Below, in pieces: positions 6,886-10,737 of a stretch of DNA of 10,737 bases. The stretch comes from Methanobrevibacter sp. Its GTDB lineage: Archaea; Methanobacteriota; Methanobacteria; Methanobacteriales; Methanobacteriaceae. Numbering within the stretch: the stretch's first letter is position 1; every line of letters begins with the position of its first letter. The stretch covers positions 1 to 10,737 of the forward strand of contig WRCI01000047.1 in NCBI GenBank assembly GCA_009784145.1, in the 5' to 3' direction. The notes beneath the pieces are model-generated. The model worked only from the letters and a program-made list of their open reading frames with translations, was not told the origin of the DNA and ran no database searches. Both the position numbers and the translations under genes were made by a program.

Positions 6886-7806
6886 TTAATCCTTATGAAT
6901 TATACATTCTCCAGATATAATCTTTTTTAGTTCTCCATTTTCAAGTTCAAGCATCAATGCTCCTTGTTTATCTATTCCAATAGCTGTTCCTTTAAATACT
7001 TCTCCAAAAGGTTGCTTTACTTCAACATAGCTACCTATTGTTTGGTTCATTTGTTTCCACTCATAAAGTATTTTATCAAAGTTTTTATCTTTGAATAAAT
7101 TGTAAATTTCTTCAAACTCATTAAGGAACTTAGCTACAATTTGGGGGTCTTCTATTTCTTCAGATGTTTCTTTATTAATTGATGTTGTTTTTTCTTGAAT
7201 ATTCTCATCTAAACTATTAATATCTACTTGCGTGTCAATTCCTACACCAACAATAACATAATCAATAGTATTAGATTTAGCATTAGCTTCTGTAAGAATT
7301 CCACAAACTTTTTTATTATTAATTAGAATGTCGTTTGGCCATTTTATTTTAGCATCAATCTTCATTTTTCTAAGTATCTTAGCTACAGCTACTCCAGTAG
7401 CTAATGTTATAATTGAAGCTTTTGGAGGTTCAATATTGGGTTTAAGTATTATTGAAAGCCAGATTCCTCCGCTTGGTGACTCCCATTCATTACCTCTCCT
7501 TCCCCTTCCTTTTGTTTGAGTTTCAGAAAGAACAATAGTTCCTTCAGGAGATCCAAATTCAGCTAAGAATTTAGCTACATTGTTGGTAGATTCTACTTCA
7601 TGAAAGCTGTAAATATTTTTTCCTATATATTTTGTAGCTAGATTTTCTTTAATTTCCCTAGTTGGAATGTAATCAATTTCATGATTTCCAATTTCTTTTA
7701 TGAGTTCTGCAATTTCTACCTCATCAATTTGAAAAATTCTCTCAGCAACTTCTTTAGATATTTTTTCTTTATTTTTTAATAAAAGGTTTTGCATACTTTT
7801 TTTCAT
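6886..7806 (-). CDS. birA: Biotin--[biotin carboxyl carrier] protein ligase
   Basis: BirA activates biotin with ATP and attaches it to a lysine of a biotin carrier; in this organism the expected target is the PycB subunit of pyruvate carboxylase. The 306-residue protein shows the class signatures: ESTNN (72-76), the biotinyl-AMP loop GRGRRG (100-105) followed by NEW, KWPND (155-159) with catalytic Lys155, GVGID (187-191), and a C-terminal SH3-like domain (about 258-306, GSYVEVK to ISGE). Residues 1-60 have about the length of the winged helix of bifunctional BirA, but no convincing basic recognition helix is visible, so repressor activity cannot be claimed. The start at 7806 is chosen because GTGAT (7814-7810) lies 3 nt upstream; a longer frame to 7878 adds MKIIRIIRIIMIIKKY, which is only the translation of an ATA-type repeat. 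It lies downstream of pycA on the same strand, separated by 312 bp. Confidence 0.93.
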   Translation of the reverse strand: MKKSMQNLLLKNKEKISKEVAERIFQIDEVEIAELIKEIGNHEIDYIPTREIKENLATKYIGKNIYSFHEVESTNNVAKFLAEFGSPEGTIVLSETQTKGRGRRGNEWESPSGGIWLSIILKPNIEPPKASIITLATGVAVAKILRKMKIDAKIKWPNDILINNKKVCGILTEANAKSNTIDYVIVGVGIDTQVDINSLDENIQEKTTSINKETSEEIEDPQIVAKFLNEFEEIYNLFKDKNFDKILYEWKQMNQTIGSYVEVKQPFGEVFKGTAIGIDKQGALMLELENGELKKIISGECIIHKD

Positions 7807-8118
7807 AAAATCACTAATAAGTAAGTTTTTATATTTTTTTATTATCATTATTATCCTTATTATTCTTATTATCTTCATTATAGTTCGTTATCTTCATTAT
7901 CTTTATTATTATCATTATTTTTTATTAATTCTTAATATAATTAGTTTATAATTATTTTAAAAAATATTACATGTTTTATGAATATTATGAGATTATAAAA
8001 AATTATTATTATAAGAACTATTTAAAGAATTTATAAAAAGTAGTAATAATGTAATAAAAATAATAAAAAATAAATATAATAAAATATAAAAATTAATAAA
8101 ATAATGATAAGTTTATCA
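7807..8118. other. Intergenic region between pycA and birA
   Basis: No gene is visible in these 312 bp. Nearest birA, at about 7840-7925, the minus strand is a purine-rich GATAATAA-type simple repeat, and a 13-bp word TTATCTTCATTAT occurs twice (7869-7881 and 7888-7900, period 19). The rest is A/T tracts up to the hairpin at the pycA stop. The length and the probable terminator suggest that birA has its own promoter, but no single TATA box stands out. Confidence 0.6.
7869..7900. repeat. Direct 13-bp repeat 5' of birA
   Basis: TTATCTTCATTAT at 7869-7881 and 7888-7900 is exactly repeated with a 19-bp period within a longer TTAT/TCAT simple-sequence tract. It lies 60-95 bp before the birA start at 7806. 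It may be simple-sequence drift; a binding site cannot be excluded. Confidence 0.6.
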
Positions 8119-8122
8119 TTAT
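8101..8122 (-). terminator. Hairpin terminator overlapping the pycA stop codon
   Basis: ATAATGATAA (8101-8110) is perfectly complementary to TTATCATTAT (8113-8122), so the transcript can form a stem of about nine pairs with a 4-nt loop. On the minus strand it is followed by a T-rich stretch (complement of about 8040-8100). The pycA stop TAA (8121-8119) is the first codon of the stem and is followed in frame by TGA and TAA, three consecutive stops. Hairpin plus U tract suggests that pycA transcripts end here. Confidence 0.6.
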
Positions 8123-9609
8123 TTTTTTAGTTGTTGAGTTTTAGCTGCATTAAGATAAGAACCAACAGCAGCTGAAATAGCAGCTACCTTTTTTCCAGGC
8201 ATGAAAGTTGATCGCATACGATTAATTCTTTCAATGTCTTCTTCCCTTATTCTTCTCATATCTTCATCTATTTGTTCTCTATAATCTTCAACAAAGTGTG
8301 TGTTAAAGTCACCTGATAAAAACTTTTCATTTATCATTACAGCTTTATGGAATGGAATTGTAGTGTTGACACCTAGGATGATGTATTCACTTAATGCTCT
8401 TTTTGTTCTAGCTATAGCTTCTGTTCTATCTCTTCCATAAGCAATTAATTTAGAAACCATAGAATCATAGAATGTTGGAATAGTATAGTTCATATAAACC
8501 CCACTGTCTACACGAACTCCAGGACCTCCTGGTGAACGATATCCAGTAAGTTTTCCTGGATTTGATGCAAAACCAGCTAAAGGATCTTCTGCATTTATCC
8601 TACACTCGATTGCATGTCCTGTAACTTGCACATCTTTTTGAGAGTAGCTAAGTTCTTCTCCAGAAGCTATCTTTAGCTGTTCTTTAACAATGTCAATGTT
8701 AGTTACAATTTCAGTAATAGGGTGTTCTACTTGAACACGAGTATTCATCTCTAAGAAGTAATAGTCTCCACCACTGTATAAAAATTCAACGGTTCCTGCA
8801 CTAGCGTAATTGAGGTATTCTGCAGCTTGTATTGCACTTTTACCCATTTGATCTCTTAATTCTTCAGTCATAATTGGTGAAGGTGCCTCTTCAACTAGTT
8901 TTTGGTGACGACGTTGAATAGAACATTCTCTTTCAGCTGCATGGATAGTGTTTCCATGTTCATCAGCTATTACTTGGAATTCTATATGTCTTGGGTTTTC
9001 AACATATTTTTCAATAAATACAGTTGCATTTCCAAAGTTTGCAGCTGCAATAGACTGGGTGGTTTCAATAGCTTTTACTAGTTCCTCTTTTTTATAAACT
9101 CGCTGTATTCCTATTCCTCCTCCACCAGCTGTTGCCTTAACAATAACAGGATAACCAATTGAATCTGCAATGTCTATAGCTTCATCAATATCACTTATTC
9201 CCTTATCAGTTCCTTCAATTACAGGGACTCCTGCTTTTCTCATAAGTTTTTTAGAGGTAATTTTATCTCCCATAGCTTCAATAACTTTTCCACTTGGTCC
9301 AACGAGTTTTATTCCATTTTTTTCACATTTCATTCCAAGTTCTGAGTTTTCAGCTAAAAATCCATATCCTGGATGAATAGCTTCTGCTCCTGATTCAATA
9401 GCTATGTCTATTATCTTATCAATATTAAGATAACTTTGGGAAGGTGAAGGATTACCTAAAGGATATCTTTCATCAGCATAGTTGGTGTAAAGAGAAGTTT
9501 TATCAGCATCAGAGTAAATCGCAACACTTTTCACATCTAAGTCACGACAAGCTCTCATTATCCGTATAGCAATTTCTCCTCTATTAGCAATTAATACTTT
9601 ATCAAACAT
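8119..9609 (-). CDS. pycA: Pyruvate carboxylase subunit A (biotin carboxylase)
   Basis: PycA uses ATP and bicarbonate to carboxylate biotin carried by PycB; together they convert pyruvate to oxaloacetate for the incomplete reductive TCA pathway of methanogens. The 496-residue protein has all three biotin carboxylase parts: N-terminal domain (GEIAIRIMRACRDL, GYGFLAENSE), ATP-grasp domain with Lys116, Lys158, the glycine loop AGGGGIG (161-167), RHIEFQ (207-212) and RRHQKLVEEAPSP (233-245), and C-terminal domain with catalytic FLEMNTRVQVEHP (285-297) and ECRINAEDP (335-343). Residues equivalent to E. coli AccC Lys116, Lys238, Glu276, Glu288, Arg292, Glu296 and Arg338 are all present. No biotin carrier domain follows, so it is the separate-subunit type. 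AccC for acetyl-CoA carboxylase is the alternative, but archaeal methanogens lack standard fatty-acid synthesis and the birA neighbour fits pycA. The start at 9609 has AGAGGT (9620-9615) upstream. Confidence 0.93.
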   Translation of the reverse strand: MFDKVLIANRGEIAIRIMRACRDLDVKSVAIYSDADKTSLYTNYADERYPLGNPSPSQSYLNIDKIIDIAIESGAEAIHPGYGFLAENSELGMKCEKNGIKLVGPSGKVIEAMGDKITSKKLMRKAGVPVIEGTDKGISDIDEAIDIADSIGYPVIVKATAGGGGIGIQRVYKKEELVKAIETTQSIAAANFGNATVFIEKYVENPRHIEFQVIADEHGNTIHAAERECSIQRRHQKLVEEAPSPIMTEELRDQMGKSAIQAAEYLNYASAGTVEFLYSGGDYYFLEMNTRVQVEHPITEIVTNIDIVKEQLKIASGEELSYSQKDVQVTGHAIECRINAEDPLAGFASNPGKLTGYRSPGGPGVRVDSGVYMNYTIPTFYDSMVSKLIAYGRDRTEAIARTKRALSEYIILGVNTTIPFHKAVMINEKFLSGDFNTHFVEDYREQIDEDMRRIREEDIERINRMRSTFMPGKKVAAISAAVGSYLNAAKTQQLKK

Positions 9610-9944
9610 TTAGAACCTCTTTAGTGCTTTTTTAAATGAAATTTTTAATCATTTTTTTTTATATTATAGTTTTCTAGAAAATTTTATTATTTTTTTAATC
9701 TATAAATTCATTATAGTTTCATATATTTTGATATACAACGTAATATATGATTTAAAATATTATTTTATGTATTATATTTATAATTAATATTATATTTATA
9801 ATAATACTATATTCTATATATTATTATTAATATTATAAATAATTTTATTCAATAATAAGATAATTTATTAAAAGAATTAAAAATAAGATAATTTTATTAG
9901 AATAAATAAAAGAAATTTTTAGTAAATTATAGTAAAGGTAAAAC
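9610..9944. promoter_or_regulatory. Divergent promoter region of pycA and the METTL5-like gene
   Basis: These 335 bp of A/T-rich sequence separate two genes that diverge, so both promoters must lie here. Visible elements are a 12-bp palindrome TTTTCTAGAAAA (9670-9681), a 10-bp direct repeat ATTATAGTTT (9663-9672 and 9710-9719), an 8-bp inverted repeat TCATATAT/ATATATGA (9719-9726 and 9743-9750), and a 28-bp imperfect duplication near the methylase. TATA-like words are too frequent to choose one. Given the composition, the short palindromes are weak evidence for operators. Confidence 0.45.
9854..9910 (+). repeat. 28-bp imperfect tandem duplication 5' of the methylase gene
   Basis: AATAAGATAATTTATTAAAA begins at 9854 and AATAAGATAATTTTATTAGA at 9882; the two units span 9854-9881 and 9882-9910 with one inserted T and a few changes. 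The second copy ends 34 bp before the start codon at 9945. Confidence 0.7.
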
Positions 9945-10583
9945 ATGAACATAACTAAGAAAAAACATCTTGAAATAGCTATTGAGAGTATTCCAAGTTT
10001 TAAATCTCCTAAAATTGAACTAGAACAATATACTACTCCAGCACCAATAGTTGCAGATATTCTTTGGAATGCTAATGCTTTAGGAGATATAGCTAATAAA
10101 TCTATTATGGATTTAGGTTGTGGAACAGGTATTTTTGCTTTATCATCCCTTATTCTTGGAGCTAAATCAGCTACAGGTATTGATATTGATGTAAATTCTG
10201 TTAATATTGCTAAAACAACCGCAGATAAAATGGATATTAATAATTCTCATTTTTTTGTTAAAGATGTTAATAACTTTGATTTAAATTGTAATTTTGATAC
10301 GGCTATTACAAATCCTCCTTTTGGATCACAATATAAGGCTAAAAAAGGGGCTGATAGAGCATTTATGAAATTAGCTATAGAGTCAGCAGATGTTAGCTAT
10401 TCTTTTCACATGGCAGAAAGTGAAGAATTTGTAATTAATTTTTATAAAAATCTTGGAGGAAAAGTCACTCATAAATTTTTTTATAATTTTCCATTAGTTC
10501 ATAGTTATGATTTTCATAGTCAAGAATCTCGTGAGATAGATGTTATTGTTTTAAGGGTTGTTAAAATTCATGAAAAATTTTAG
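9945..10583 (+). CDS. METTL5-like N6-adenine rRNA/RNA methyltransferase
   Basis: This 212-residue class I SAM-dependent methyltransferase belongs to the METTL5/COG2263 family; human METTL5 with TRMT112 makes m6A in 18S rRNA. The features appear in family order: LEQYTTP (26-32), which precedes motif I and is typical of METTL5, DLGCGTG (56-62) for SAM binding, the acidic GIDID (78-82) after beta-2, NPPFGSQ (123-129), the catalytic motif IV of amino-methylases, and KKGADRAFMKLA (133-144) with YSFHMAES (152-159). The full length matches the family. Inferred role: methylation of adenine in small-subunit rRNA; the exact target and the need for an archaeal Trm112 partner are not shown by the sequence. 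The ATG at 9945 has AAAGGT (9934-9939) 5 nt upstream, a modest ribosome binding site. The gene is monocistronic here and diverges from pycA. Confidence 0.9.
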   Translation: MNITKKKHLEIAIESIPSFKSPKIELEQYTTPAPIVADILWNANALGDIANKSIMDLGCGTGIFALSSLILGAKSATGIDIDVNSVNIAKTTADKMDINNSHFFVKDVNNFDLNCNFDTAITNPPFGSQYKAKKGADRAFMKLAIESADVSYSFHMAESEEFVINFYKNLGGKVTHKFFYNFPLVHSYDFHSQESREIDVIVLRVVKIHEKF

Positions 10584-10700
10584 CTATAATTATATTCTAA
10601 GATTTTTAGATAATTGGAGATAAATTTGTTTTATATTTTTATTTTATACTTATTTTATATTTACTTTATATTTATTTTATTATACATTAATTTATTATAG
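10584..10700 (+). terminator. U-rich 3' region after the methylase gene
   Basis: About 30-40 bp after the stop the plus strand becomes T-rich for some 70 bp (about 10618-10690), with repeated TTTTATAT and TTTATTTTAT words. This fits archaeal U-tract termination. No strong hairpin is seen, and nothing coding was found between here and the window end. Confidence 0.4.
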
Positions 10701-10737
10701 TAGGTTTATATTAATTTTTAGTAGCTTTTATAGTATT

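Noticed and set aside
7328..7519. Plus-strand open frame opposite birA
   Set aside because: It covers the KWPND and GRGRRG parts of birA in antisense and has no ribosome binding site or recognisable content.
9170..9376. Plus-strand open frame opposite pycA
   Set aside because: It is an antisense shadow of the conserved biotin carboxylase N-terminal and ATP-grasp region.
9670..9681. Palindrome TTTTCTAGAAAA as a repressor operator
   Set aside because: In DNA this A/T-rich a 12-bp palindrome is expected about once in a few hundred bases, and no second copy was found near birA.

Overview
The window looks like chromosomal DNA of a very AT-rich euryarchaeal methanogen of the Methanobacteriaceae. 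Methanobrevibacter is the best guess, with Methanosphaera as an alternative. The reasons are the extremely low GC (about 7-8% in bases 1-240 by hand count), GGTGAT/GTGAT ribosome binding sites placed 3-4 nt before ATG, an archaeal NFACT/RqcH protein, an MJ0158-family PLP enzyme, a stand-alone pyruvate carboxylase A subunit next to a biotin protein ligase, and a METTL5-like RNA methylase. The genus is inferred, not proven. No tRNA, rRNA, CRISPR array, insertion sequence or integrase was seen.

Layout. Bases 1-315 are gene-free and contain a 30-bp duplication and a probable promoter. Bases 316-2462 (+) hold an aRqcH/NEMF-type ribosome quality-control gene broken by an apparent single-base deletion near 489/490; the rest of the frame is intact and carries a 10-residue tandem repeat. 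Bases 2463-2932 are repeat-filled and end in four copies of a 26-bp unit that supplies a TATA-like box. Bases 2933-3247 (+) encode a 104-residue protein of unknown function. Bases 3248-3704 hold short repeats, a long T-rich tract and four copies of a 20-bp repeat. Bases 3705-4907 (+) encode the MJ0158-family PLP enzyme. A GNRA-looped hairpin candidate follows. Bases 5055-6800 (+) encode a membrane-anchored TPR protein. Convergent to it on the minus strand are birA (6886-7806) and pycA (8119-9609). Divergent from pycA, 9945-10583 (+) encodes the METTL5-like methylase.

How the genes relate. The clearest functional pair is pycA and birA: BirA would biotinylate the PycB subunit (not in this window), and PycA would carboxylate that biotin for oxaloacetate synthesis. 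RqcH and the METTL5-like enzyme both concern the ribosome or RNA but are far apart, with no sign of co-transcription. The long gaps and separate ribosome binding sites suggest mostly single-gene transcription units. Three start codons are better placed downstream of the longest open frame (3705, 5055 and 7806), on ribosome binding site and promoter evidence.

No clear new multi-gene system was found. The most unusual signals are the frameshift in rqcH, the several unrelated short tandem repeats lying 5' of start codons, and the promoter-bearing 26-bp array with an alternating C/T position.
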